Below, in pieces: positions 1-10,170 of a stretch of DNA of 64,000 nucleotides (positions within the stretch are counted from its first letter, which is position 1; each line of letters starts with the position of its first letter). A program made the position numbers and the translations under genes. Below the pieces are notes generated by a model that was not told the DNA's origin, ran no database searches, and worked only from the letters and a program-made list of their open reading frames with translations. This DNA is from Lepisosteus oculatus. Lineage: Eukaryota; Chordata; Actinopteri; Semionotiformes; Lepisosteidae. Location of the stretch: positions 131,501 to 195,500 of the forward strand of contig NC_090711.1 in the NCBI RefSeq assembly GCF_040954835.1. The letters are read 5' to 3'.

Positions 1-990
1 TGTAGCAGATTCTATCTCATACAGTTTGTCTCTAAGCTCATTTGCTGAGCGGAGGTAGGGTCTGTGTCGAGGTGAAAGTCTGGAGACTGCACTCTGGAAG
101 GCAGGAAAGTGGGGGTGTCCTGTGGTGAGAGACACTGGTGGGCAAAGGTTGTCTCAGTTTGTGGAGACGAATCAAACCCAGGCTGGCCCGTCGGGTCAGG
201 GTTCAGGAGTCGGAGTCAGGGGTCAGGGGGAGTCTCATCCACGGTGAAGCTGTTGTGAAAGCAGGGAAGGACCTGCTCAGCTCTACGGGGTTAATTAATC
301 CGCCCTTCGGGGTGTTCAGGTAGTCTTATTTCAAGACGCACTTTGAAATGAGTTTCACCATTTTCCTTTTGAATGTCTTTTTGACATCAGAGTGCACCAG
401 CTGCCTATCGGCTGCTGTATGAGCTTATCCACTGAAAATAGATTAATCCCCTTGTGTCCATGATCAATAGGCTTGCCTGGAGAGTGACTCACTGCCCTTT
501 TCTGACACTTCCCTTATAATATTTAAAGGGAAAAGAAAAAAAACACGTCTGGGGAGGAGATTCGCTACCGAATAGAAACTAATGGCTCCTTGCTGTGCAC
601 TTTGGGGTAAGAATGAATGGTGTAGCCTGTGTTTATTGCCAAATATAATAATAAATAATTGAAATAAAAGACATTTGAAATCGAGATAACTTTTTTTTGT
701 AAAAAGAGACAGCGTCAGTGGTGAATCAACGCAACAAATCAAATTCTATCTGGAGAGTGAATCCCTTGGTTTTTTTTTAAAAGAACGATTTAATTTCTTC
801 GTGCTGTGTCATTTGTTCGTGGTGCGGCCGCTGCAGTCAGTGTTGTTACCCTGTGAAGCTGCGCTCCAGTCCCACCCAGAGCACGTCATCTGCGCGCAGA
901 GCTCTGGCCAGCAGAGGAGAAGACGGGCGCTCTGCAGTACTGACTGGCGGCCGGGCTGCAGCTTGTAGCGGAGGGACCAGCATCGCAAAC
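1..990. other. Upstream region and presumptive promoter/5'UTR of the annexin gene
   Basis: No coding exon is recognisable here. The left part (about 190-235) contains short degenerate GTCAGGGT/GGAGTC-type repeats. Just before the start codon the DNA becomes GC-richer, with a GCGGCCGC site at about 824-831 and several CpGs between 820 and 970. This fits a promoter and short 5' untranslated region. I see no convincing TATA box at a fixed distance, and the transcription start cannot be placed by eye. Confidence 0.4.
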
Positions 991-1005
991 ATGGGCAACA
1001 TCCAA
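991..1005 (+). CDS. anxa13: anxa13 exon 1 (coding part, MGNIQ)
   Basis: Five codons followed by donor GTGGGT at 1006. It ends in phase 0 and joins CCT ACC at 4001 in phase 0. Start choice: this is the only ATG that gives a myristoylatable MG start and splices in phase to the first annexin repeat. The exon is far too short for ORF-based detection. Confidence 0.85.
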
Positions 1006-4000
1006 GTGGGTATCATCACCTTTCTCTCCGCTCTCGTAAAGTGCTTCTGCACCGTTAGGGCAATGGTCCAGCAAAGGAGACAGGAGCCAGCTCTGAAAAA
1101 TTCATTCGAGAGCTGTTAACGTTTTTTAAAGTTTGTTTTCGGATATTTGGAACGCTTACATGTTACGAATCCTGGAATAGTCATTGAAGTATGTTGTGAG
1201 TGTTTATTAATATATAGTTTTAAAATAACGCTGGCCTTATATCTGCTGTGAAATACTTTCTCTTAACCTTGTGAACAAAGTGATTAGGTTTCAAATGTAG
1301 TTTTGATTTAGGTTTGGCTCTGGTACCAGTTTACAGGCAGACATTTTCTGTTAAAGTTGAGTATATAATACATGAGGAGGGAAAATGTCTTAATCCTGTT
1401 GGGAATCGTTTTTTTCCTCATGCGGTTTAACTAACTAGCATGGATTGTTTTGCAGTACGCTTGTTGTGTACACTAGAACAACGGTATTCTAGTTTTCTGT
1501 AAGCGAGGGAACGCACCAGTGAGGCAGTACACTGGCTGGGGGTCAGCAACCCCTCGCTGGAATTCGGCTCAGTCCTGCTAGGGGCCCTGGGTAGACAAGG
1601 CGTGTTTAAGAGCTGTGGCAGAGAAGTGCGGACGGGAAGGAAACTGCAGTTCCTGTGATGAGGCTGAGCAGAGCCGGCCCTTCCTTTCTGGAAGCTATTC
1701 TGAGGGCGGGTGGAGGGGAGTTCTGCAGACACCCTGTCTGGCTCTCCAGGCTGATTAACAATGACCGTTGTCTGAAAATAAGCGACGTCTCTTTGCTAGT
1801 GCTGTTACAGCTTCTGGTGAAACAAAACCATCAGAACAATATGGGGCACGTGTTGCAGAGACTGTGGAGAATATGTGCTTCCAACCTTTTTTAAAATAAG
1901 CTTTTTTAGCACTTCAAAATTTAAAACATAAGATGTTTTATAAATAGATATTGAAAACATATTTTAAGTGCTGACTTTCTGCAACTTTAAGATAGTTTGG
2001 AGCAGAAGAGAAGCCTGGTGTCCTCTTAAGATTTCTGCCCTGCTTCCTGAATTACAATAAGTATTTTTTGCCCTTAAAGTGTGTTCTTTACACACAGTGA
2101 CACCAAAAAACAGATTAAAATAACCCTGTCTCAGCTAAGACTGGCATACTCAATACAATAACACACATAGAAAATGTGAATAAAAGTACAAGTAACAATA
2201 ATGCAAGTACAATAGAGTAAAGCTTTATAATAACAGCATCTCCTGTTGAGACTGGAAGGGCAATGCAGGTGCCATGCAGAGAAAATTAAACATTAAGAAC
2301 TAAGTGTACAGACAGTGTGGATACATATATGCAATGTCAACACACTGTAGTTGTGTATACATTGATTATATTGTATTGAGTAAACGTAATTAACAAAAAA
2401 TATTACCAATCTGAGAATGAAAACTATTAGTGAGATACAGCATGAATGTTACTGAAGGATGTTGCTGAGCTCAGCGATCAACTGTGCTGTCTGAACATGT
2501 AAGTCTTGAGTAGCACTGACAGGTGGTCATGCACTGAGCACTGAGTCATCCCTTCATTGAGAGTAGAGTAGATAATGAGCTGATTGTGGTAGTGGGAGTA
2601 CAGAGCTGGGGTAGTGTACAGAAGATCTTGTATAACAATAAGAAGTTAGTGTTCTAAATATTAAAAATGTTTTTGCTAGTTGTTATTGTTTTGGCAATGC
2701 TGTAATTCATGCCACAAATCTGAATATGATATGCCCTTGAATTTGAATGTGATAAGAGGCTGAAGACAGGCAAGAGCAGAGTGGCTGAGACAACAGGAGC
2801 TGAGAAATGTAGATTTGAGAAAGAGGTGTGTAGCTACAGAGAGACTAAAGTAATGGGGAGCATGAGAGAAAAGACGAGGTGTGTTAAGAACTTCGGTCAC
2901 TTGGAATGGGCAGCTTGCAGGGCAGCCCATGAAGAAAATCGGGGTCTGGACTAGGAGTTGTATAGACCAGGATTCTGTGAATGAAGTGGCAGGGATGTGC
3001 CAGAAATGTGTTGGCACTGAGAGGAGGAGCGGGTGCTGATGGATTCAAGAAGAAAACCAAAGAAGAGGAAGAGGTATGGAGAAAAGTAGGTCTTGCTTTG
3101 AGAAGCTGAGTTCAGGGTGATGGGAGAGCATCCAAAAGGAGAGAGCTGTGAGCCTCGCAGGTATACAGTAGGAATATCAGTGGGAAGCGATGAGAGGACT
3201 TGGGGAGCAGGAGGAAAGATGGGACAGCAGCTGACTCAGAACAAGACCTCAGGAATGGACAGGAGAGCAGTTTCTGTGCAGCAGGCCAGTGGAAAGCCAG
3301 GCTGTGGAGTGTCAAGCACTGAGTGCTGCAAGAACAGAGAGAAAAGAAAGAGAAAGGGAAGACAGGGACTAGACTATAACTGAAGGTATGAGGTGTAAAG
3401 GAAAAATACAGATATATTTTGTACCAGAATGTGTTATTTCTATACTCTATATTCTATATTTCTACATGGGACATAAATTATATTTGTTAGGCGGGTAGAT
3501 GAATGGGATAGGCTTGCATACAAACCTGAGTGAGAGCCAGCAGTGTATCTAACCGACCAGAGCTATATAACTGAAAGAGCTGGAGTTGTTCTGCTGGGCC
3601 TCAGCAATGCTCAGCAGAGACTGGGGAAGCCCACTTCTTCACACTGACCCATTCTTACACACAGGAATGGGAGCAGAACAGAGGGAAAGTCTGACATTCA
3701 CACTGCAGTTATACTATGATGTCTTAGTTGAAAAAGGCAGCTTTGACACTCAGGCATGTTACTAATACACTAATACACAGACTTTACCATCTCTTGTGCT
3801 ATTTTGCAAACAGTGTTTCCAGTTCTGTGACTATTGTGCCTTCTATATTCTTGTAGAAGAGCTTAGAATAAGTAGCTGGACAACATGAGAGAGGTTATAG
3901 GGGGCTTTTCTAACCAGATTAGTGATCCTGGGTCCTTGTGGTAAAAAACTCCCTTAAAATTAGAACCAAATCTGGAATTTTGTCTGTTCTTTTCTCCCAG

Positions 4001-7000
4001 CCTACCATTGTGGACTATCCTGACTTTGAGGTAGTGGCTGACATTAAAGCAATTCGCAAAGCCTGCAAAGGACTAGGTAAGAACCTGCTATGCTTCTTCT
4101 AATCAAGTACCACAGCACAGATTCTCAGACCCACCACTGTCGAGATAATTCAAAACACAGATTAGCAGACAGAAAAAGAATGGTGGCCAGATAAAAATCC
4201 CATGGTGTTGATTTACAGGGTAAAATGTGAAGTGACTCTATGAGGAAGCTTTTTATGTGCTGTGGTGGGGAATGGTTTGGCTGGTGTTTGTAAATCCAAT
4301 TGCTTTATCTGTGTGCTTTGAAGGAAATTGTTTGACAAATATGCTTTTAATTTCTCTTCTCATTTGAATATTTGTTTTTCTTCAGGGACTGATGAGGAAG
4401 CGATTATTGACATTTTAGCCAACCGATCCAGTGCTCAGCGGCTGGAAATTAAGCAGGCATATTACGAGAAGTACGATGATGTGAGGAAATTTCTGGATTA
4501 TCTTTACTCAGGATGAACAAACACATTAAATGCAATTGTAGTGGCAAAGCACTGAAAATAATTCTTTGCATAACTGAAAGAGCTGTATTTCCAGGAACTC
4601 GTGGAGGTCCTGAAGAAGGAGCTGTCAGGCAGCTTTGAAAAGGGGATCATCGCAATGCTCGACTCGCCCACTGTACTGGCTGCAAAACAGCTGCGGGCGG
4701 CGATGAAGGGCCCAGGAACTGACGAGGACGTTCTGGTTGAAATTCTGTGCACCAGAACCAATGAGGTTTGTCAAAGGGGCAGAGCAGAGCTGTACAGGAA
4801 TGCACACATGTCTTTCACAATGTGTTAAATCTCGTAGTACCACAAAGTTTGCAGAAAAAGCCAGTAAAAAATACAAGGTCTGAAGTCACTGTCCTGTATC
4901 TACTCTGTCTACTATATTTGGCTGTGTGGAGTCACCATGTAAAGACAAATGGATTTAGCCTTTGGAATCAGCTAATATTTTCCTATTTATCATGTTTCTG
5001 TATGGCTCTTTTTCCTGTACTTTGACAGAAATTAATATAAGGGATTATAATATATCATTTATATACAAGATAAATATTTACTGTTCCATGTGACTGAGTT
5101 GAGAATTCAGACAGGGCTGTTCTAGTGACTTTCTCCCCGCTGTTCAGATGTTTCTGTAGTGCAGATGAATGCTACAGGTAATATTTTTACCAGATTTCAA
5201 ATTAGTTCACATTAACATCTCTTTTTATCCATTAGGTCTTCCTGGAATTAATTTACAGAAACACAAATACAAAGTAAAAACAGAAATACAAATACAAGTT
5301 TACAGATATATTCTTAAAATAAGTACCGCAAACTGCAGAGAAGGTACAAATAAATAACAATAACAGAAATGACCACTACAGCAGGCAGATGTGGTATGGA
5401 GTCCTGGGCTGAAATGTGCCTGAAACAGTTTGATATCGAGATTGTTGTCCTCATCAAGTCAAATGTCTTTGAAGGTGTTCTGCTCACCAATAAACAAAAA
5501 AATATTTCCTATTGTTTCCAACAGGAGGTCAAAGCTGTAAACAATGCCTACAATGAATGTAAGTATTTTGTCAGTAGGAGTCTTGTCTGAAACTAGCATG
5601 CTGTCCTTAGTAAATCAATCCAGACTTGTCTGGTTTTCAGTTTTCTCACTGCGTTCCCAGCATAAACAGTTGAAAAAGAACTAGTTAAGAAACAAATCAC
5701 ATTATTGAAAGCTTAACTAAGGAGGTACAATTTAGATTGACCAAATATTCTGTTTCGGAGTTAGTACTAGAAACCTTTAATGACAAAAGGCAACTCTTTA
5801 TTCACAGCAGCATTAACAATGGCAAAAGGACTAAAGGTGCCTGTTAGGATGATTTCAAGTGGTTAATTAGCCTTTTTGGACAGGTAATGATTTAATATTC
5901 AGATGGGTAGAGAGCTGTCAGGGAGATTTGTTCTTTTTTTTTTCTCCAAAGGAACTGAGCTGAGCCAAATTAAAGTCTCTGTTTAATCCCTGTGGTGCAT
6001 ATACAAGCTGTTCAGATCCAGTTGAGCCTCATCTCTAGTGTCTGCTAAGAAACAACCATGAGAATGGTGCTGTTATATCTCCTGACTGTATTCTGTTCTT
6101 CCCAGGCAAACAATGAAGAACAGCCCGCTCAGTGCAGCTCTTGTTGACATTTGCACACAGTTCAGCAGTGTTGCTGAGTGATTCTGTGATCTCTGTTGCT
6201 GTTGCAGTGTTTGAGAGGGACCTGCAGGAGGACATAGAGGGAGACACCAGTGGGGATGTGAGAAACTTGCTGTTGACTTTACTAGAGGTGAGTACACAGG
6301 GAGCCTGAGCAGATATTTTTCGATTGCAGGATCAGTATTAACTGATCCTGCAACCATGAGGATGGGGTGCTTGACGGGTATTTGGGTGGAGCAGTAGCTC
6401 TGTGGCCAATGATCTGCGCCTGTGGCTGGAAGATTGCAAGTTCAAATCCCGCAACCGGCAGAGGAGTCCTGCTCCTTTGGGCCCCTGAGCAAGGCCCTTA
6501 ACCCCAACTGCTCCAGGGGCGCTGTACAATGGCTGACCCTGTGCTCTGACCCCAGGCTTCTCTCCCTGTCTGTGTGTCTGTGTCTCATGGAGAGCAAGCT
6601 GGGGTATGCGAAAAGATGAAGTCCTAATGCAAGAAATTGTACAGGGCTAATAAAGTGATGTTATGTTATTTCTCACTGTTAGGCCGACAGGGATGAAGGC
6701 TTCGAGGTGGATGAGGCACTGGCTGAAGCAGATGCCACTCACCTTTTTGAGGTATGATTACTTGCCACTGCATTTATTTAAAGAATCAGAACAGATGTTT
6801 ACACTCTGTAATCTGAGCTCTTGTGAACAAATATAGGCTCAGTAACATCCACTATTTAGCTCCAGTCCGTAAATATATAATCAATCTAAATGAAATTTCT
6901 TGCTGCACAAATTCTGTGTTGTGTAGATATGCATATTCATGCTGTGCCAGTTTCATGTGGCACCCTTATGCTTTTGAGTTTTTTCTTTTGATTTCTCTTA

Positions 7001-8817
7001 GGCTGGAGAGGGAAGGTTTGGGACAGATGAGTCAACCTTTACCAACATCCTGGCCAAGAGGAACTACCTGCAGCTGCAGGCCACCTTCAAAGTGTATGAG
7101 TCGGTATGTCCTGTTAGACTGCAGTGCATGCTGTTTTACTCTTCTATTTGATACATTTATTCTGCTCACTGATTTTTGCAAAAATGGTCTTTACAATTTT
7201 TGCATGTTTTGTATAGAAAAATAAAGTCCTTTAATGATTAAAATCCATTACAGTTTTAAGATAAAAACAAGTGTTATTGAACAGTTGGAAATCTGACATC
7301 TGACCCTCATTGTTACTGTGCACAGTTCAAACAAACCTGACCTCTCTTTCTAGCTTTCAGGGAACGACATTAAGGATGCCATCAAGAGTGAAGCTTCAGG
7401 AACTTTGAAGGACTGTTACATCACTTTGGGTAAATATTCAGAGCCATATTTGTGTCGTGCCTTCCCACAAAATGCAATTAATTGTGCCCATCAGCTGGTG
7501 TAGGATGATTTTACTTTTTCCACTGTATATGCACCTCCAGATTACAAGTCAATTAAAAGAATCCTGTATTTTTAATACTACACACTATACTACTCTACGC
7601 GGAACTGTGACATTGTGCATGACTGTGTTTGTCCACTAGATGTCAGTGCAGCCCTGCAGACATAAAGGTGGGGTGTGGAATGATGTTTTTCAGGCGAAGT
7701 GAACAACATGTTTTATTCATGTTTAATTTACAAAAGGGTAGGTTTGGCTGGCAATGAAAATACAAAGGGTTAGGAGTGACACATGCTCCTAACACAAAGA
7801 CAAACGAGGAGTTGCAATGAAGATGAACAACATATACAATGATTGATTCCGTAAACCTAATCCGTGACAATTTGTAATGCACAATAAACCTATTGACTGC
7901 GAATCACCTGTATGAAATACTGTTTATTTTATTTATTGGTTAACATGTTAGTGAAATAAATTTCAATTTGGAAACAAATGAATGTTTAGACATGTTTTCA
8001 TCAGTTCATGGTGTTAGTTTGCTTTTAATTATAGTTGATTTCAGAGAACATTCCTTACCCAAGTAGTTGACTCTTTGGCTGCAGAAATGTAGTGTTGGAA
8101 TGGAAAGCAAAGAGCCTGACAGCAGCTGTTTTTGGTTCAGTCAGGTGTGCGAAAAATCTGCAGCTGTACTTTGCCCGGCGTCTACACCACGCCATGAACG
8201 GAGTGGGAACTGATGAGGACACACTCATCCGCATCATTGTGGGCCGTTCAGAGGTACTGCCAGTGTCCCCACTCTCTCTCCTATACTGCTACATCACTGC
8301 CCATGTCCCAGCTCTCTCTCTCCTACACTGCTACATCACTGCCAGCTCACTGTCCACGCCCCAGATCTCTCTCCTACACTGCCAGCTCACTGCCTGTGCC
8401 CCAGATCTCTCTCCTACACTGCCAGCTCACTGCCTGTGCCCCAGATCTCTCTCCTACACTGCCAGCTCACTGCCTGTGTCCCAGATCTCTCTCCTACACT
8501 GCTACATCACTGCCGGCGCCCCAGCTCTCTCTCCTACACTGCTACATCACTGCCAGCTCACTCCCCATGCCCCAGCTCTCTCTCTTACACTTCCACAGCA
8601 CTGTGGCCCGTAAATATGTTTCTTCTACTAACATTTTAATAAAACATGATCTTTAAGTTGAGAAGGGTCTCAGAAAAATGAATTATGCCTGTTTCAGATC
8701 GATCTGGAGACAATAAAGGATATGTACTCTGAGAAGTATGACGTATCTCTGAAGGATGCCTTGTGCTCCGAGTGTGGGGGTGATTTTAAAAGGCTCCTTT
8801 TGAGAATCCTGCACTAA
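991..8817 (+). CDS. anxa13: Annexin A13 (11 coding exons, 316 aa)
   Basis: Calcium-dependent phospholipid-binding protein of the annexin family. Coding exons: 991-1005, 4001-4076, 4386-4480, 4595-4765, 5525-5558, 6208-6287, 6683-6751, 7002-7103, 7354-7429, 8141-8253, 8698-8817. All introns are GT-AG, all phases close, and the total is 951 bp. Four annexin repeats are visible, with type II calcium loops KGLGTDEE (about residue 28), KGPGTDED (100), EGRFGTDES (183) and NGVGTDED (259). The N-terminus MGNIQ places Gly2 for myristoylation; this feature and the 316-aa length match annexin A13, the epithelial apical-transport annexin, better than A1-A11. Human A13 has conserved segments such as AMKG(L/P)GTDE and LCTRTN. 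A fish-specific name such as anxa13l is possible, because orthologue and ohnologue cannot be separated without a tree. The gene converges on fam83c. Intron 1 is about 3 kb; the others are short. Confidence 0.95.
4001..4076 (+). CDS. anxa13: anxa13 exon 2
   Basis: Residues 6 to the first base of codon 31: PTIVDYPDF, then the start of repeat I ([12 protein letters not shown]). The acceptor is TTTTCTCCCAG and the donor GTAAGA. It ends with one extra base (phase 1). Confidence 0.92.
4386..4480 (+). CDS. anxa13: anxa13 exon 3
   Basis: Residues 31-62, the calcium loop and helices of repeat I ([16 protein letters not shown]...). The acceptor is TTCTTCAG and the donor GTGAGG at 4481. The 95 bp restore phase 0. 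Confidence 0.93.
4595..4765 (+). CDS. anxa13: anxa13 exon 4
   Basis: Residues 63-119, the end of repeat I and most of repeat II (ELSGSFEK, then [20 protein letters not shown]). The acceptor is TATTTCCAG and the donor GTTTGT. The 171 bp are exactly 57 codons. Confidence 0.95.
5525..5558 (+). CDS. anxa13: anxa13 exon 5 (34 bp micro-exon)
   Basis: Encodes [11 protein letters not shown] plus one base, matching the short linker helix of repeat II (human: EIIAIKEAYQR). The acceptor is TTTCCAACAG and the donor GTAAGT. The extra base completes a Leu codon with exon 6. Confidence 0.9.
6208..6287 (+). CDS. anxa13: anxa13 exon 6
   Basis: The end of repeat [19 protein letters not shown], then [10 protein letters not shown]. 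The acceptor is TGTTGCTGTTGCAG and the donor GTGAGT. It ends in phase 0. Confidence 0.94.
6324..6353. repeat. Perfect 13-bp inverted repeat with 4-nt loop
   Basis: TTGCAGGATCAGT, ATTA, ACTGATCCTGCAA: every base of the two arms pairs. It lies in anxa13 intron 6, 37 bp after the exon 6 donor and about 25 bp before the V-SINE. In RNA it would form a stable hairpin. Its function is unknown. Confidence 0.9.
6377..6671 (+). mobile_element. tRNA-headed SINE, V-SINE-like
   Basis: The 5' part has pol III promoter features: an A-box-like GTGGAGCAGTAGCTC stretch and a B-box-like GTTCAAATCCC near 6440. The middle carries the core CTGAGCAAGGCCCTTAACCC, characteristic of the vertebrate V-SINE superfamily. 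The 3' end is AT-rich (AATAAAGTGATGTTATG). It lies in the sense orientation in anxa13 intron 6 and ends only about 12 bp before exon 7. An insertion this close to an acceptor is unusual. Confidence 0.8.
6683..6751 (+). CDS. anxa13: anxa13 exon 7
   Basis: Residues 158-180 ([20 protein letters not shown], then LFE), the linker into repeat III. The acceptor is TTTCTCACTGTTAG, lying directly behind the 3' end of a SINE. The donor is GTATGA. Confidence 0.94.
7002..7103 (+). CDS. anxa13: anxa13 exon 8
   Basis: Residues 181-214, repeat III with the loop [10 protein letters not shown]. The acceptor is TTTCTCTTAG and the donor GTATGT. It is 34 codons in phase 0. Confidence 0.95.
7354..7429 (+). CDS. 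anxa13: anxa13 exon 9
   Basis: The end of repeat III ([19 protein letters not shown]...). The acceptor is CTCTCTTTCTAG and the donor GTAAAT. It ends with one extra base, which joins TC of exon 10 to give Val. Confidence 0.93.
8141..8253 (+). CDS. anxa13: anxa13 exon 10
   Basis: The start of repeat [22 protein letters not shown], then [17 protein letters not shown]. The acceptor is TTTGGTTCAG and the donor GTACTG at 8254. The 39-bp minisatellite begins just behind this donor. Confidence 0.94.
8262..8592 (+). repeat. Minisatellite, about 39-bp unit, in anxa13 intron 10
   Basis: About eight imperfect tandem units built on CTCTCTCCTACACTGC, a CAGCTCACTGCC-type middle and a ...GCCCCAG end. Units near 8360-8480 are nearly identical; outer units diverge and some are shorter or longer. 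Because 39 is a multiple of three, long open frames run through it in all three + frames; these are not genes. Each unit contains a pyrimidine run and CCCAG, so it resembles a splice acceptor. Confidence 0.88.
8698..8817 (+). CDS. anxa13: anxa13 exon 11 and stop
   Basis: [20 protein letters not shown] and the C-terminus [13 protein letters not shown], then stop at 8815-8817. In the segment where A13 usually has a D-T/S-S-G-D type motif, this copy reads SECGGD, so a cysteine replaces the usual Thr/Ser. Confidence 0.95.
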   Translation: MDLETIKDMYSEKYDVSLKDALCSECGGDFKRLLLRILH

Positions 8818-9410
8818 ACGGCCAGGGGTTCTTGCACCTCCCAATGACCCACCTGCTGCCAAGTCTTCAAGGGATTTTAAGCGACAGCCAGTGACTGAAG
8901 TCCACTGTTAACTACTGTGCATACACCTTTTGTAAATTGTTTTTCTGTGCATGTCTCACATAACACATTCCTAATTTTAAATTAACAATTTAACAATTGC
9001 TGACAACTTGAAGTGATGTTAATGTGAACGCTTTTTATGAATGTCTGTCCTCTGCCCTATAAGGAAGAGTTGCTAACTTTAACATGAATACTTAACAAAT
9101 GAGGTTTTTTAGTAGAGTGTTGAATTCAAATAGATCATACTCGTTACAGCACCATCAGCTGGATAGTGGAATCAGTTATGACCAGGAAAGAGAGGACTTC
9201 TAAACTGAACTCCCACAGCTCAGAGCTAAATGCGACTCTCCTGTTGGTCCTTTCATTGGCTCTCTTCTGACTGACTACTATGACAAATATTTGAATTCTA
9301 CTCTACTCTGACCTGTTTTATGAGTAAAAATTAAAAAGTAATTGCAAGACTGTAACATAAAATTGAGTACACAACAGATTTGTGAATAAACAAAAATGAT
9401 CAGCTAGCTG
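8818..9410 (+). other. anxa13: anxa13 3' untranslated region with polyadenylation signal
   Basis: AT-rich noncoding sequence follows the stop codon. A canonical AATAAA lies at 9385-9390, and an AATTAAA-like variant lies near 9330. The 3' end is therefore expected around 9400-9410. This is inferred from the signal only; no transcript evidence is available. Confidence 0.5.
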
Positions 9411-10020
9411 TGCTTGACAGACCTGCAAGGTCTGTGAAGAATGACTCTGGGCAGTGCTGATGGTGTTGGGGTGTGGGAATCCCATCCTGTTTGTCAGATG
9501 TCAGTGAACCATGTGTACTGGATGTGCTGCTTTCCAGAACTGCGCAAAGTCAGAATAATCATTAAAGTTATTTTTGCAGGAGTGGCAGCACAAGGAAATT
9601 TTATATTTATTGAAGTAAATTCACTGGTAGAAGAACTACTGGAGCTATATTAGTAGTCAGACTTCCATTTTCTGTTTCTCATCAAGGAAACATTTTTTTA
9701 AATAGCTCCTAAGTGTGTCCATTGTAATCTGTTGCACTGCTTTTGGAATAGGTGAAAACTATTAGAAGTAATCTTCTACTTTGCAGAAGTGTGGGTAACT
9801 ACTGTAATGGCAGGAAGTTGGTCTAGATTGTAAAGCACAGGCAGGGACCAAATACTAACCTCAGTCTCGCTACACATGAAACTTTCTACTTTCTGCTCTA
9901 AAGGCAGCATTAAACATTAGAACAAACAAGGTTTGTCTGTCTCTTTTATTAGTCTTTTTTGAAGCAAGTGCACAGTGGTCAGTGTCTAAAATTGTCAGTG
10001 AACTGACATTTGTCAGTTAA
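9411..10020. other. Intergenic, nothing recognised
   Basis: AT-rich sequence between the anxa13 3' end and the first Penelope-like tail. I see no exon-like segment, RNA gene or known repeat here. Confidence 0.5.
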
Positions 10021-10170
10021 GGAACAAGTAAAGTTTTATTCCATGCTGAAAAGGGAAGAAAAATTCAACATTTCAGCTGTAGACCCTTCTTCAGGTGGTA
10101 GAGTGGTGGAATAAACCTTTATTTGTTCCTTTGCAGCCTTCCCATGCTGATGCAGCTACTTCCTTTAACT
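10021..10170. mobile_element. Penelope-like tail copy, inverted pair
   Basis: A reverse copy (GAACAAGTAAAGTTTTATTCC, then ATGCTGAAAA and ...CCCTTCTTCAGGTGG) is followed within 60 bp by a forward copy (GGAATAAACCTTTATTTGTT, then CCTTTGCAGCC and GCTGATGCAGCTAC). The same terminal sequences recur at 11279, 32290, 38175, 38885 and 45555. The back-to-back arrangement makes a foldback. Confidence 0.65.

Noticed and set aside
3000-3383. Purine-rich block with opposing reading frames in anxa13 intron 1
   Set aside because: Biased composition explains the open frames. No homology or splice signals link it to the annexin transcript.
6377-6450. Possible tRNA gene
   Set aside because: The A- and B-box-like motifs belong to the head of a V-SINE. 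No cloverleaf could be folded convincingly by eye.
8262-8592. CRISPR-like repeat array
   Set aside because: The repeats are contiguous and diverged with no unique spacers, and they lie inside an intron of a vertebrate gene.
8092-8656. Long + frames of 147 and 173 codons over annexin exon 10 and beyond
   Set aside because: The first part is annexin exon 10 read in intron context; the rest is the 39-bp minisatellite. The annexin reading with a donor at 8254 explains the exon fully.
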